A program made the position numbers and the translations under genes. From assembly GCF_043641665.1 (NCBI RefSeq), contig NC_092186.1:16201001-16265000 (forward strand): a stretch of DNA of 64,000 bases, read 5' to 3'. Each line of letters begins with the position of its first letter. Position 1 is the first letter of the stretch. The DNA is from Enoplosus armatus. Lineage: Eukaryota; Chordata; Actinopteri; Centrarchiformes; Enoplosidae. Shown one piece after another: positions 1 to 12,700 of the stretch. The notes under the pieces are model-generated. The model did no database searches, had not been told where the DNA came from, and saw nothing but the letters and a program-made list of their open reading frames with translations.

Positions 1-348
1 TATTGTCATTATTCATACTGTACGTTCTTTGAAACATCCTCTGTATTGTTGCTCATAATAGAGTGAAGAGGAGCAAGTGAGGGTGGCTGCAGCTTAACTG
101 GGCAGAGCTCAATGACAAAAGAGACCACGTGACTCCAAAAAGTGTTGGTGTGTCTAAAGAGGAACTCTGTAAAATTGTTGAATCACCTTTTTTTTTTGTT
201 CGTTTTTTAGCAGGCATCAGGAGGGATCAGAGGGTAGAATAGTTTGAAGCCCCAGACGACTGAGAAGCCATTACTGTATACCACAGTCCACTGCAGAAAA
301 GCTCCCTCAGAGATTCAAATCTTGCCGATTAAAATAGTGTCTCATAAG

Positions 349-409
<61 letters not shown>

Positions 410-1819
410 CCATGTGCCTGCATGTGTGCTTAGTTGAATGTGTTTAAATGCCTCTGTGGGTGGCTTCATGTGTGTCTGTGTGTGTTTTGAGCAGCCTAAA
501 TACCGAAGCTTTTAACATCAAAGCTCCAAGAGGATTTAAGTGCCCAGAAACTTGTAAATTATGATGGTAAGTGATGTCCAGCAGCGACTGTTGATGAGCT
601 GCCCTCAAAAGAAAAGAACTTCACTTTTCTTTTTTCGAAAAATATGCTTTTTAGGACTTTTGGATTTATGATACACAGCCTCCAAACCACCTAAAGTGCA
701 GCCTGGTTCCAGAGCTATGAATCACTGCCCACATCTCAATTTTTGTTGAGTGATTCAAAAAGGCCTGGTTTTGTTCTTGTGAATAGCTGTTTGAGAAACA
801 ACTGAGCCAATCGAAGCCTTTGTGGGTGGGATTAACTGAGTGTGCCAAGCTCTGTCAGGAAATATTAAACTTAATCACTGCTCATGATATATTTCACTAA
901 AAAAACACAAATGTATCATGCCCATGATGATCTCATTGTTTTAAAAGAGAGATGTGTTTATCATGCACTGTTTGCTGACACAGACTACTGAATACAAGCC
1001 TGGCTTTACTGGCAGGCTAACATTTACGAACAAACTACGTTAACTAACATGAAAGGAACCACTAGAGTCCTGCTTCTGTCCAAATCATTCTGTTTTTTTC
1101 TCCTATTATCATGACAAATCTCAAGTTAAGTGTTTGTTCCTCTTGAGAACTAAAAACTATAGTAACATGAGAAAATATTCGACTCAGGGGGGAAGCGGGA
1201 CTGTTCCGCTGATAAGTTTGCTAAGTTAGCTAGTTAGCTTGCCAGCTTAACCAGCATTTTACTCTCTGTCTGCTAAAAAGGTAACAATTATTTGTTTTGG
1301 GTTAATTAAAACATCATTGTTTAGTTTTTTAGTATCCATGCCATAACAGCAGGCCTTCCCCAGAAAAACAAAAGCAATGCCTATTATTTTCCATTTTCAA
1401 GACACCTGTGCCTGCATTGTTGGTTTTTCCGCCAACAAATTGACATACACTAACTGTACATTGTGGCAGTTTAAGTGGTTGGAAACTAGTGATTGACAAG
1501 AGGAAAACCAAATCCTCCCCCCTACAGAGAACATTTAACAAGATGGCAATGTCAGACTGAATCATGGAGTCTGAATATAAGCGATCTAGTATTATTTTAC
1601 CTAAAGTGAGGGGTCATTTAAGTATAACATGTGCTGTACCTCCTTGCTCAAAACTGGAACATAGACAGGCCATTTCTCTCTGCTAAGATACCAACCATGC
1701 CTTCCTCTACTCTCTTATGCAATATTACATATAGATGATATTGGTGGATGAACCAGAGGTTGCAGATTTGAAATGCTAATCTTGTTTCTGTATTTTCTTT
1801 ACTTCTTTTTTTTCCCTAG
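1..1819 (+). other. negr1: negr1 intron (3' end), upstream of the Ig2a exon
   Basis: Intronic sequence ending in a pyrimidine-rich acceptor (TTCTTTTTTTTCCCTAG, AG at 1818-1819). By IgLON gene structure this is the end of the intron after the Ig1 exon; I saw no Ig1-like translation here, so that exon lies upstream of the window. Contents seen: a (TG)27 microsatellite at 351-404 followed by a TG-rich degenerate stretch. Otherwise it is unremarkable AT-rich intron. Confidence 0.8.
351..404. repeat. (TG)27 microsatellite
   Basis: Uninterrupted run of 27 TG units, followed by a short CGCGCC and then imperfect TG-rich sequence to about 490. A chance open frame through it gives a Val-Cys repeat and is not a gene. 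Confidence 0.97.
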
Positions 1820-1945
1820 TTCCTCCCAAGATATATGACATTTCCTCCGACATCACGGTAAACGAGGGCAGCAATGTGTCGCTCATCTGTACAGCCAGTG
1901 GGAAACCTGAGCCGACCATTTCCTGGAGACACATAACCCCATTAG
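1820..1945 (+). CDS. negr1: negr1 exon: first half of Ig domain 2
   Basis: Internal coding exon of 126 nt bounded by CCCTAG acceptor and G|GTGAGT donor. The first two bases complete a codon begun in the upstream exon (expected Val). The frame then reads [16 protein letters not shown], then [15 protein letters not shown], then [10 protein letters not shown], with one base left for the next exon. This is the start of the second Ig-like C2 domain of IgLON proteins. Visible landmarks are the PPKI domain linker, the B-strand Cys in LIC, the core Trp in SWRH, and an N-glycosylation sequon NVS. Established family role: NEGR1 is a GPI-anchored neuronal surface protein engaged in homophilic and IgLON-heterophilic adhesion and neurite outgrowth. 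KIYDIS, GKPEP and ISWRHI are closer to NEGR1 than to LSAMP, NTM or OPCML as I recall those sequences. The phase agrees with the next exon at 15807. Confidence 0.95.
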
Positions 1946-1978
1946 GTGAGTTCACTTCACCTCTCACATACCCATGCT

Positions 1979-2170
1979 AATGAATGGACAGATGGATAAA
2001 TGGATAGACGGACGGAGCGATGGATGAATAGAGAGAGGAAATGAGGAAGCATGGACAGGATCAATAGGTGATAGAGTGAGGACGAGAGAAGACTGGTAGT
2101 TATGTTGCAGATGAAGAGATGGAAGGGGGAAGGGATGCAAGAGATGGATGAGGTTGGATGGATTTGTGAC
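1979..2170. repeat. degenerate GGAT/GGAC tetranucleotide tract
   Basis: Purine-rich stretch with many imperfect GGAT, GGAC and GATG units (dense at 1984-2030, sparser at 2110-2165). It starts only about 35 bases after the Ig2a exon donor. It is the remains of an old tetranucleotide microsatellite; the opposite-strand open frame here is low complexity. Confidence 0.7.
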
Positions 2171-4837
2171 ACAAGGCGGGAGGGGGAATGGATAGATGTT
2201 ACAATATATTCAAGTGAACATACAGTATCATGGAGAGAGTGAGTATATATTGAGCTCCTGTAATGACGCTGCGCTGTGTATTTGAGAGCAGAAGCAATGG
2301 CTAACTCATTCTTTTTCTGTGAATCAGTTATAAAATAGTTTCCACCCACTGACCAACAGTGTCACAGTTCTAAACACCTGGAGAGATACACTGAGGGAAC
2401 TACTTGTTTACATGCCTAAAAATAGCATGTATCCTCACTCAACCTAAGCTGAACCTTTGGGATGGATATCTTTACAATTAAATAATAGTTCATAATCATC
2501 CTTAGACTGGTCCACCCCACATAATGAGTCCTGTCGAGCTAATGCAACCACATTCTGCTGCAGGCTGACCATATAAGAAAAAAACCCAACGACACGGTTG
2601 CACTTGCATAAAGATGATATGGACCGCATGTTATTTGACAAATCCATCCAAGAATGTATTTGGTAAAACCTATATGATAAAAAATGATTGTCAATTAAAA
2701 AGAATCAAATAAAAAAGGAAAACCTTGTGAACTCTGTGGACTCCTAACTTAAAGCATTTATAGCTGCTAGAGGCTATGATCTCAACTGCAGGACTGAGTG
2801 AAATCAGCATAAGAAAAAGATATCCCCTTTAAAAACACTATATCTATCCTAGAAAAATGATCCATATTCTGCAGGTTGTAAGTATCAGTATTCAAAAGTT
2901 AAATTATTAAATTTCCTAAAATGTTGCTACTTCTACACTTTGAAATTAGAGAGTTGACAAACAATGAAAAGATACTCTAAGCCATGGATTTTATTACTCG
3001 TTGAAGGCGGTAGTTAATGTGTTACGAGAGCACATTCTGCCACAAAATCAAACATGTTGATGAGTATTTAGGATTTCTAGTATAACAACTGCAGCTCTCA
3101 TTACTGCAGGCAGACCTCAGATTTAAGGTGCATTAATGAAGAATATCTTTGTTGTTATCATTATAATTTATTTAGGTGGAGGCTTGTCAGGGCACACATA
3201 CATCATTAAGTGCTTCGAATACTGAATCCTCCCTTTGAAAACTCATTCCAAAGCATTTAACTGTTGCTGCAAAGCCCCCACCCAGCTACTTCTAGTCCTG
3301 CCTCATTTTCATATTAATGGATTAGAGCATGCTGTGCTTATCTGATAGCTGTGAGGATGACTGCATTTATCTTATGGCTGTCAAATCCTCCTCTCTGGTG
3401 CTTGCCCTGATTGCGTTAGGGGAGTTTTCAGAAGATGATCAAAAGAGCCATCCTCAGAGTCCGAGTGGCAGTCACTCATTCTACTTTGAAGTGTCCGCAC
3501 TTTGAAGTATGCCAGGGAAGAAATGATATGCTGGTCAAATGAAAGGGCCCAGGACTAAATGTAATCACAGACTGTCTCCCAGCACATCAGAAAAGAAGCC
3601 ATTTGCCATGGGATCTTTGAGTCGGCTATTGTAGTGAGGGGCGATTTGTCCAAAGGACGTGGTACAACTGAAAGGTTGTAATAGGCTAATTACCTATCGA
3701 TGGAATTCCATTAAATCTGTTGGATATGCAGAACAGTCTACTCCAACCAGCGCACAGGCTACCCGAATCTGCAGTCACAGCATATGGAAATATTTATCTC
3801 AGTTATGACCCGTCAGATAAAAGCAGACCTGCTACCACTAACTGAACTACTTGAAGTACCATTACCACACGCACCAAAAAACAAAATAAAAAATGTAAAT
3901 GGATCCTGTTAAGAAAGTTCTAAAATCAAACTAAAATTTAATTTTTAACAGATGGGAAATTTGGAAAGAAAAACACTGATATACTGTATCAATTCTAAAA
4001 CAGTTCTGTCATGTACCACATTTGCTTTGGAAATTGGTGTTTGTGGCCAACACATTTGTTTTTTTTATTTTCTTCAGTAATGGTTTATGTACCTCAACCT
4101 AAAATGAAACTTTGCCATTTTCTGCTATTGACAACACATGCAGGCCATAAAGAAATGTGCTGCCAATACACTACCAATTATACCTGATTGTATCCTTACA
4201 CTTGCATAAGTTTGGCTATTTATATTTGGTAGGAGTAATCACTTTCATTGACACAAGGCCAAGCAGGTGAAATGGCTGCAAAGTGACAAACATGTCCACA
4301 AGGCAAGTTTTATTTGCTGGCCTTACTCTCTTAAACACTCTGCCATTTTGGGGTGGGGGTGGGTTTTTTTCGCACTGTAGATAGTTCTGCTGCAGCAGTC
4401 AGTGAAGTTTGACAGAATGATAAATTGCCCTGACTGACTGTCAAGTTCCTATTCCCACTCCGACTGTTTTGTGTTTGCATTTTTTTCCTTCTCTCCCCTT
4501 CCTGCCAACCAGCAAACTGCCAGCTAATAATAAACTTTGTGCATCCAGTGAAGTGTGGCCATAAACTGTTTATTGAGACGATAATTTGGCCCAGTGTGTG
4601 TGCATATAAAGTCAATGCATTTTCCTCAATTAGAGAGATGCAAACTGAAGCAAGTACTTGTAACACACAGATCATCATTGTTGATATGTTGCTAGGAGAA
4701 GGAATGGTGCCAGCATATGTCTGGAGTTTAATGTGCTTAAAGAGTCATTGCTGTTTTGTGTAACAGTTTAATTGCCCATGTAAAAATTTTGCTTGACAGT
4801 AAAGTCCTCCAGAGTTTGGGGTGAGTGCTGCATGATA

Positions 4838-4975
4838 AGGGTGCTTATGACTGGAAAGCCCGCTCAAGTCCCCTTTTCAGCTGGTGAAATCTGGATGTGC
4901 AAAGTGAGTGTTTAATGCTCTCCTTACCCTTGAGCAAGGATTGTACCCCCGACTATTCCAGTGCTGCAGCTCAGT
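4838..4975 (+). repeat. decayed tRNA-SINE-like fragment
   Basis: Contains GCTCAAGTCCCC (a degenerate tRNA B-box type motif) at about 4862-4873, and further on CCCTTGAGCAAGG...TACCCCCGACTATTCCAGTG. The latter matches my memory of the CTTGAGCAAGGCACTGAACCCC segment common in teleost SINEs; a related TTGAGCAA...TGAACCCC segment occurs in the SINE at 6412-6630. Boundaries are approximate and I see no target duplication. Family name not assigned. Confidence 0.45.
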
Positions 4976-6375
4976 CACCAGTTGAAAAGAGTTAATTTGA
5001 AACTGCCTAGTTTGTGAGTATCAATGCAGAGATATCTGACCCTGCAGCTCCTCTCCCAGCCTTTTGTTGCCATTAAAAGATGTTCTCCATCATCTTGCAT
5101 GGTTAAATAAAAGCTGAATTTAAACAAGATATGCCACCAGAAGACGTGCATTGATAATACTCCCAGTAGCCGCTCTGTCATTATTAATTTATCTCTTGAC
5201 ATCATTATTTATTTTACTCTAAAGCTTACAATAGCTTGGGTGACATGTCAGCCTTTCAGGGTATTGTTTACGCATGGAGTAATGTGCTGCAGTTCCTTAC
5301 CACTCTTTCATAGGTCATAGGGAGGGAAGGGGGGTGAAATAGCCTTTAACATAGTCTGTTTCAGTCCAGTTTGGTTGGGTGGATGGCTGGGCAAAATTGC
5401 TTTGATAAGCTTTTTCCATTGAGATTTGAATCCATGGGATAGAAGTGTGACCTTTGAAAAGGCTGACTAGAATACTAGAATACATATTTGATTGTTTCCT
5501 CTGATAGGACTCAGCTGGGACACATTTTTCTCTCTCTTTCCAAGCAGCTACTGTACATATCAACTACGTACTGTATATGTTTTGTTTTTCATTTAAGTGC
5601 ATAAGGCATATCTTCCCCAAAATATCCCCCCAGGAAACAGACAGCAGCATCCTCTACACTGACAACTCACTACAATATTTGTACTGTAGCTTACTTAAAG
5701 CTGGATCCAGCAGAACTTGCTTGGTCTTGAACTCAGTGGTAACAGTAAGTGCATAAGCACAGTCAGTTTCTATGCGAACGCTGCAATGAATTATTCAAAC
5801 TTGACTTAATATCACTGCTACAATCCTTGAGTTGTTCCTGATACGTTGTACTGGAATGTGGCAGCTCTTTAAGAGATGCTAAGCAACTTTTTGGCGGTCT
5901 GTTCACCAGGGATCTCTCTTTCACCACCAGGTTCCTTTTCTCATAGTTTGCCATGAACTATGAGTTCAAGGGCTGACACTTGAGCATGCTTTAAACACGA
6001 TAGGAGGTGAAAGATAAAGAGTTAGGCGCTGCATTTCAAATTTCAGATATCAACAGCAGGAGCCGTGTCTAACACTTCCCCATTCAGCTGTTAAGCGGAG
6101 TATTGCGAACTAAAGAGGTGCTCAATGGGCACACGCTTTATTGTAGTGTCTGTAATATGATGAATAGTAGACCTTTTTTAGCTGAAATGTGATATTGAGT
6201 TACTGCCACACTACACATATTTTAGTGGCAGTTGGCAGTCATAGATGATCTCTTTCTAGAGACTTTTTTTTTAACACCCACACAACTTTTGAAGGAGGTT
6301 TCTCTAAAATACAGTTTTTGATTGTTAGACCCATGTGGATGACAACAATTTGGACTGCACAGTTTTCAAGGATTT

Positions 6376-6789
6376 TAGAGCTAATTCTTTTCATTATTGA
6401 TTAATAATGAAGTGGCTGTGGCTCAGCAGGTTCGATCCCCTCCACATTTGGAAGTGTCCTTGAGCAAACCGCTGAACCCCAAATTGCTCCCAATTGTCAG
6501 ACCAGCAGCTTGCATGGTAGCTCGCTGCCATCGCTTTGTGAGGATGTGTGTGAAAGGGTGAACCAAAGGTAAATTGTGCTTTGGATAAAAAAGCTAAATC
6601 GCTGTAGATGTTAAATCTGTTAATTATTTATTAATTATGAATCGATTTGTCCTTTGTATACAAAGTGTCAAAAAATAGTAAAAAATGTTCAAGTGGTGTT
6701 TTCAAAAAAGAATTTTGACATTCTTCTTAAAATCACTTATTAAAATAGCCAATTAATTTTCTGTCCAGCGACTGATCGTTGCAGCTCTA
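6376..6789 (+). mobile_element. hAT-type MITE, copy 1, interrupted by a SINE
   Basis: Left end TAGAGCTAATTC (6376) and right end ...CGTTGCAGCTCTA (6789) match the ends of the two other copies in this window. Both ends fit the hAT terminal pattern YARNG. The 8 bases before it (AAGGATTT, 6368-6375) match the 8 after it (TAGGATTT, 6790-6797) at 7 of 8, the duplication length made by hAT transposases. A 219-base SINE sits inside at 6412-6630. Without the SINE and one duplicated copy of its target, about 184 bases of MITE remain, so this copy has internal deletions compared with copy 3. Confidence 0.85.
6412..6630 (+). mobile_element. tRNA-derived SINE nested in the hAT MITE
   Basis: Starts GTGGCTGTGGCTCAGCAGG (A-box-like TGGCTCAG), then a B box GGTTCGATCC at 6429-6438. 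It continues with a body containing TGTCCTTGAGCAAACCGCTG and AACCCCAAATTGCTCCC, and a 3' tail GCTTTGGATAAAAAAGCTAA resembling the GCTTTGGATAAAAGCG tail shared by many fish SINEs and L2-type LINEs. It is flanked by TTAATAATGAA (6401-6411) and TTAATTATGAA (6631-6641), an 11-bp target duplication matching at 10 of 11. A and B boxes are abnormally close, so the tRNA-like head carries a deletion and the copy is probably not transcribable by RNA polymerase III. Confidence 0.85.
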
Positions 6790-9700
6790 TAGGATTTATT
6801 ACATTGTTGGGGTGCCAAACCACTTTGAAGGTGGGGAGACACCACTATAAGAGTGAAAAGATAAGAGTCTGCCACGAAGTGCTTCCTTCCCACGGGCGGA
6901 AAAGTGGGTGGAGAAAGGTTAGTGATAGTATTTGGTTTGAGTCTTTGATATTCTTCTGAATTGGATCATTATATGACTTTAATACTAACCTTGTTGATAT
7001 ATATAGACAGATATGTCTGCATTTGTTTTTGACGCCTTTTATGTTCCATTTTTGTTGCAATTCATCAAATCTTGGAAAAGCACTTTCTCTTCTTATATTC
7101 ACTCTCTTATTGCAGTGTGTTCATGCATTGGCCAAGGTCGACAGATTGATTCAATTCCATGCACTGTGGCAGCCAAGACAGTTAATTAAACAATAAGAAT
7201 AGTTGAGCTGTGGTATGGACTCAACTTCAGTTGTTACATACTACAGTATGTTCCAATTTAATGGTAGAATAAAAGTCAAATCCTCTGAGATAGAGGGATT
7301 CATTTACCAGTACCTATTTTATTTAGTTCTTATTATCTACATATTTCCTCATCCACCCCTTATTTGGGAAATATACCATGCTGTTTTTAAGTCAACAGAT
7401 CAAATCTCTCAATAATGGAGACACATGATATATTTTGTATCAAACAAAACAAATTTTTCCTCTTTCACATTAATTGCTTTGTTTTTCTCTTAAGCTTGTT
7501 ACTCAGAATCCATATTTGCTATATGATGTATGCCACTCTCTGCCTCGTCTAAGCTGTTCTCCAATCACACAGAATCACATAGACCTCTCAGCCCAGCTCG
7601 GTCCAGCAGCTGAAATGGTGTTTCACTGCCTACAGTGCATTTGGCTAAATATGTCAGCATAGAAAGTAACAGTGAGGTAATTCTACGGGTCACTGAGGTG
7701 GCAGCACATGCAATCAGACATGACTTAAGGCTCCTTTGGCCCAGTTCCACTCTCTGGATTTTAGGGTCCTCAGATTGACAGCCAGGGAGCAGGGTAAGGG
7801 TTATGTATCAAGGCAGACTAACAGCCTGTTTTGCAGGCAGGCCCTGCACAGTGTGTGATTCCACCCCTAGTTCTGGCCCACACCTTGAGTTGGGGCCAGA
7901 AGGCAGCAGCACACAATGTAGCAGCGTGGGTTGTTCTCCATTTTCGGGAGTTAAAAGGATAAATTGATGTAGAAAATGCTGCTCTATGCTATAATGGATT
8001 CTTCAGCGATGCCTGCCCTATCGGTGTATTGCAGCCCTGAAGGAAGTGTACTCACAGCTCCCCTACACAATGTGGGAAATTGCTTACTGCAACGGGACTT
8101 AGCCAGCATTGGTACTGAATGTGAAATTAACCTTGCTATGATTTCTTTAATTTGCTTGGAGTGACATCTGGCTCAGGTGAGAGGGGCCTTTGTCAGTCTC
8201 CTCAATGTCTCTCAGCATGCACTCGCACTCACCTCATGTTAGGTCCCTAGGTAGTCTTATTCTTCGTGTTTTTTTCAGGATACATAATGCTGTGCCTGTT
8301 TTTGTTTACTGTAATGTCAAGGTTGAGCACTCAACATATAATGTTCTTCAAAGTATATATCAAGGATACGATTCTCATTTAATGGCTTCTATGACCTTTG
8401 CAAGGCCCCCTTCCTGCTGTAATCGATAGGAATACCATTTGCAGCCATGACAGCACAATGCAACTAGATCCTGCATGAAAAAAAAAATATTGGCTTTCAT
8501 TTATCAAGAAAGACTCAAGCCTAATTAGATTTTTTCAAATGGAAATTTGTCCATTTGTATCCAAAGTATCTGTATCTGTGTATTTGTTCAAATGTAAGAC
8601 CACATATGCTTAGGAAAAAGCTCAGTCATGAGATAGATGCTACAGTATTAAAACACAATACATCTTTTATTATATGTCATAACTACGCCACACTTCATAC
8701 TTCAGTTTAGATGTGGATGATATGGGCACAAAATAATTACCTGTCAGCATTTCATAATATTTTCATCGAATAAATAAAAATAAACTCAAACATTCTTTTC
8801 ACTACATTGCAGGACAGTATTTGAATTACAGTACTGTCGTAGTCTTGCAATAATCGTCTATGGCAGCATAGAATTGGTTGGTTGAGTTTTTTATATAAAA
8901 ATTGTAACACTGAACACAGAAATCATGCAACAAAATACACATCTATAAATACATATTTTGAGGTCAATAAAACAATCCCTCTAGCGCCACATTGGTCCAA
9001 ATATGAACTCACATTTCTTCCTATAAACTGAAATCTTTTCACTTGCCAGCAAACTTGTTTTCCCCTTGAGTTTCTTAAGCCTAAACACTTTTTAGTATTG
9101 TCAATTTATTTGGCCTCCATTCTGGGTTTTGTCAAAACTTTATTTTTGTTTCTTATCTTATAGATTTTATCCAATTATAACTTGGTGCAGTGGGGACCAT
9201 CTTTTGGATGTCTTTATTACAGCTTAGCAACAGAATTTGTCTGTGGTGTGAAAATTAATTTGGCAGCAAAGACAGAAACAGGGAGTAAGCCACATCTCTC
9301 CATTTCCTCTCCAGTCATAATCAAAATTGCTCAGTGGGAAGACAAGTCCTCACTGTACCTGCCTGCAATGTACTCGCTTGATTTACTTATGATTTACTCA
9401 TACTTGGCACTGATGCTAGTAGCTCTAGTTATTTTTCTGATTTACTTTTTATGTGCACTTATACACAGTCTCACATCATAATGGTTAATCATCTTACCTC
9501 TTCAACCTCACTTCACTCATCAGTAGGACTATAGGTTGTATGAACCATCATTAGTGAAGCAATTTACAGTGTGATTCAGCTGTATAGTTGTTATACAAGA
9601 TGTGAAAAAGATGCAGGCATATTGCGTGCATGAATGTGTTGATTGAGTGATTAAGACTATACTGGTTGTTAGTTTGTTTAAAACTTTTTTTTTTTATTGT

Positions 9701-12700
9701 TGGAGCAGCCCAAAACTTTCAGAGGGAGGAACGTACTTCTGCACAGCTCAGAAAAAGCAGAGAAAAGCAGAGTTCCTCAAAAACAATGTCAGATGAACTG
9801 TAAGAACAGGGATGTGGGATGTAAGAGCTCCATAAAAGTCTTGGCAAGGCTTGGCAAAATGTATAAAATCATGGTGATAACGTTGTATCTCCCACCCTAC
9901 TTCATTTGGTTTGACTAATCTTGGAGGCTTGACTAATGTTTGACGATCTCAAAGATGTCATTAGAAGGTATTTTCATGCTGAATCATCAGCACAACGTCC
10001 TGCTTCATGTTTCTGAGCACTGGCAAACTGTAATATTTAGCTCCATCAGTTTAATTGGGAGCCTGCATGCCACCTGTGGATTTCACTAAAGGGTACTGTT
10101 GAATGTGGGAGTCATTATTACTCACACCTGTTTCTCATGATTGTGCCAGTTACATGGAGCCTTGCATTTATAGTGTATGAATTGTGCAAAAAACCGAACA
10201 GGCCTCTTTCACAGCAGACATTTTCACATGCACTATCAGGAAAACCACAGGAAGGACTGCTGACATGAATGGCTATTTAGAAATACCAGCTCTAAGGCAT
10301 TGGTGTTGTGTATGCATGCTTACTGGCACATCATGAATTTCATCAATTACGCCTGTGCTTCACATGTCATGACAAGTCAAAATGTCCTAAATGAAAAAGG
10401 TCTTTTCAGGAATCTATGTAGAGTAACTCAACATGTGTGTTCCCATGAGGAATGTGAGAGGGAGTTGTATCTTAACATTTGGTTCATGTATGGTTTGAAT
10501 CCTTGTTGTCAGTTAACATGATTAAGGCTTGTTTTTTCAACTGGCTTAATTACAAATATATGACATTATGATCTCCATTCGTTGTTGTTGCCTGAGTGTA
10601 TCTTTAATCTGTTCTGCATCCTCAATGTTCAGTGATATTAAACTCGCTTTGTCAGTTACATTTATATTGAATCAAATACATGGTGCTCTTTTTCAAAATA
10701 GTAGCTGGAGGCACCCAAAAGTCAACCAGACATGCTTTTTTCTATCATATGGTCAAGCATAGGTGACCCATTTTCAACCCACTCTCCATGAAAGCTACAG
10801 TTTGTAGCATTTTGAACTCACTTTCATTTTCCTCTCTTGATTCTTGAGCTGTATTTGGCACTCTGTGTTTATTTGCATCATCAGTACTATACATATTTTG
10901 CGTCTTGTGTTTTAAAAGGAAATTAAATTAAGTTAATAGTTTTAGTAATTAGGTCTCAGACTTCAGTCAAAGTGGCATGAGTCCTTGGACTAAAAGGCCA
11001 CAGGAAAAAAACATTGTCTGGTCTATGGTGCCATACAACTGGCCATCAGGTGAGGCGGCATCAGACCGCCTGTCGAGAGGAAAATAACTTCCCACCAAAT
11101 TGAATCAGGCAGTATCAGGTGAAACAGACATATCCAGTAGAGTGAAGTTGTGTTCTGCTGGCAAGAATAACATTTCCGCTCTGATTTCTGCCATTTAAAA
11201 AAAAAGTTCAGACTTGTGTTTGCATAAACCAAGATGTCAGAAGATTTAACTAAAAATGAAATTACTCCTTTAATGTATCCGTGCTCTCTTACACCAGAGT
11301 CTGACGGCTAATGGTATTCAGTTAATGACTATATACATCCTGCAAGCAGGTGTGGATGACATTTTTGGTAGTATAGACTCTGTCTTAACTGCATTAAAAA
11401 GTGTACTCTAGTGTTTATTTAAATGTGTGCGATATGAAAAATTGATCTCTCAACATGAGAGGAGTTTGTGATTTTGGTCTGTGTGTGCACTTCTGTCAAC
11501 TTTGCACTTTCATTTCTCCTAAGCAGATGGAAACACCACCACGATTTCAGGTCAAACAGAGTACAAAAATAAAGGCTTAGAAATAATAATGGTTCTTTTC
11601 AAAATCGCAGTCAGTGGCATCCAAGCTCCTTTTGCCCATGAAAATATTTGTGGTCCAAGGGGCTGTACAACACTGTTAGGCAGAAGGGAAGAAAGCTTTT
11701 CTCTGTTCTCATGCTGAGGATCGCACCATGCCACACAACCATCTCATAGAACATGACTTGTATATATTTCATATAGAAGTTTTCATTTTTATTTTACGTT
11801 TATTGTTTTAATGTGCCCTATGCAACCAACTTCCCTCAGTGGCAAATAAGTGATTGATTGTGTTTCCCAAGATGCGACAAAAAGGTTTCCGCGCATTACT
11901 GTGGAAACTGCATTTGATTGAGCCATTTGGTAAATGGTATTGGAAGCATCAAGCATACTTGGCCTCATGGGTCAGTACTTTTGATTTCATTGCCCTAGTA
12001 AAAGACACGACAAGTGCACACTGTGGATTTCCAGGCCCTGAGTATCACAATTCCCTATTACAGTGAACTACAATGTGAGCTGTGCATAAGGTGCCGTGTG
12101 TAGGTCAACCATGTTAGGTAACTACTTAGTGTGAGGGGGCAGTGAGACATAAAGTCTGTAGTTCTTTTAGAATCCATAAATAGGTAAATGACAGCAGACA
12201 TCACAAAGTGCTTCACCATACAAGACATTACAATTAATATATCTGATTTTAGCTTTGTCATGTACAGTGGACATGTCCTTCTGACACATACCAGTGTACA
12301 CATCCTGCTCTCCTTCTATGAATCAGTGGTGCATTATGAAAGTCAGTGGTACATGGCCGGGAGAGTGAATCTTGGTAATGTTGTGGCTACAGGTGCAAAG
12401 CAAAGCTATGAAACAGTTGGATATTTGGGGGAATCAGTAGGTGTAGTATGGCTGATGCTTGATTTAATCAATTAAAGAGACAAATGTGATTAAAAAGCAA
12501 ACCTAAATGATTTGACTCCCATTTGCCTACATCATAACGTTCAAGTATGTTCCAGATGTCTACTGCAGAGATGTAAATGTAAGGCTATTTTAAATGTAAG
12601 TGAAAATTACATTAATTATCAATACCATGTGGAGAGCAGGCCAATGCTGTGCCTCGCTCTTTGCCGTTCTCAAGGCTTTTTAAGAGTCATAATATGGACA

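Noticed and set aside
6412..6630. A functional tRNA gene at the tRNA-like sequence
   Set aside because: A and B boxes are too close, no cloverleaf can be formed, and the sequence continues into a SINE body with flanking target duplications.
9182..9481. 99-codon frame with a hydrophobic C-terminal half
   Set aside because: Looks membrane-like only because the DNA is T-rich; no homology recognised and no transcription context.
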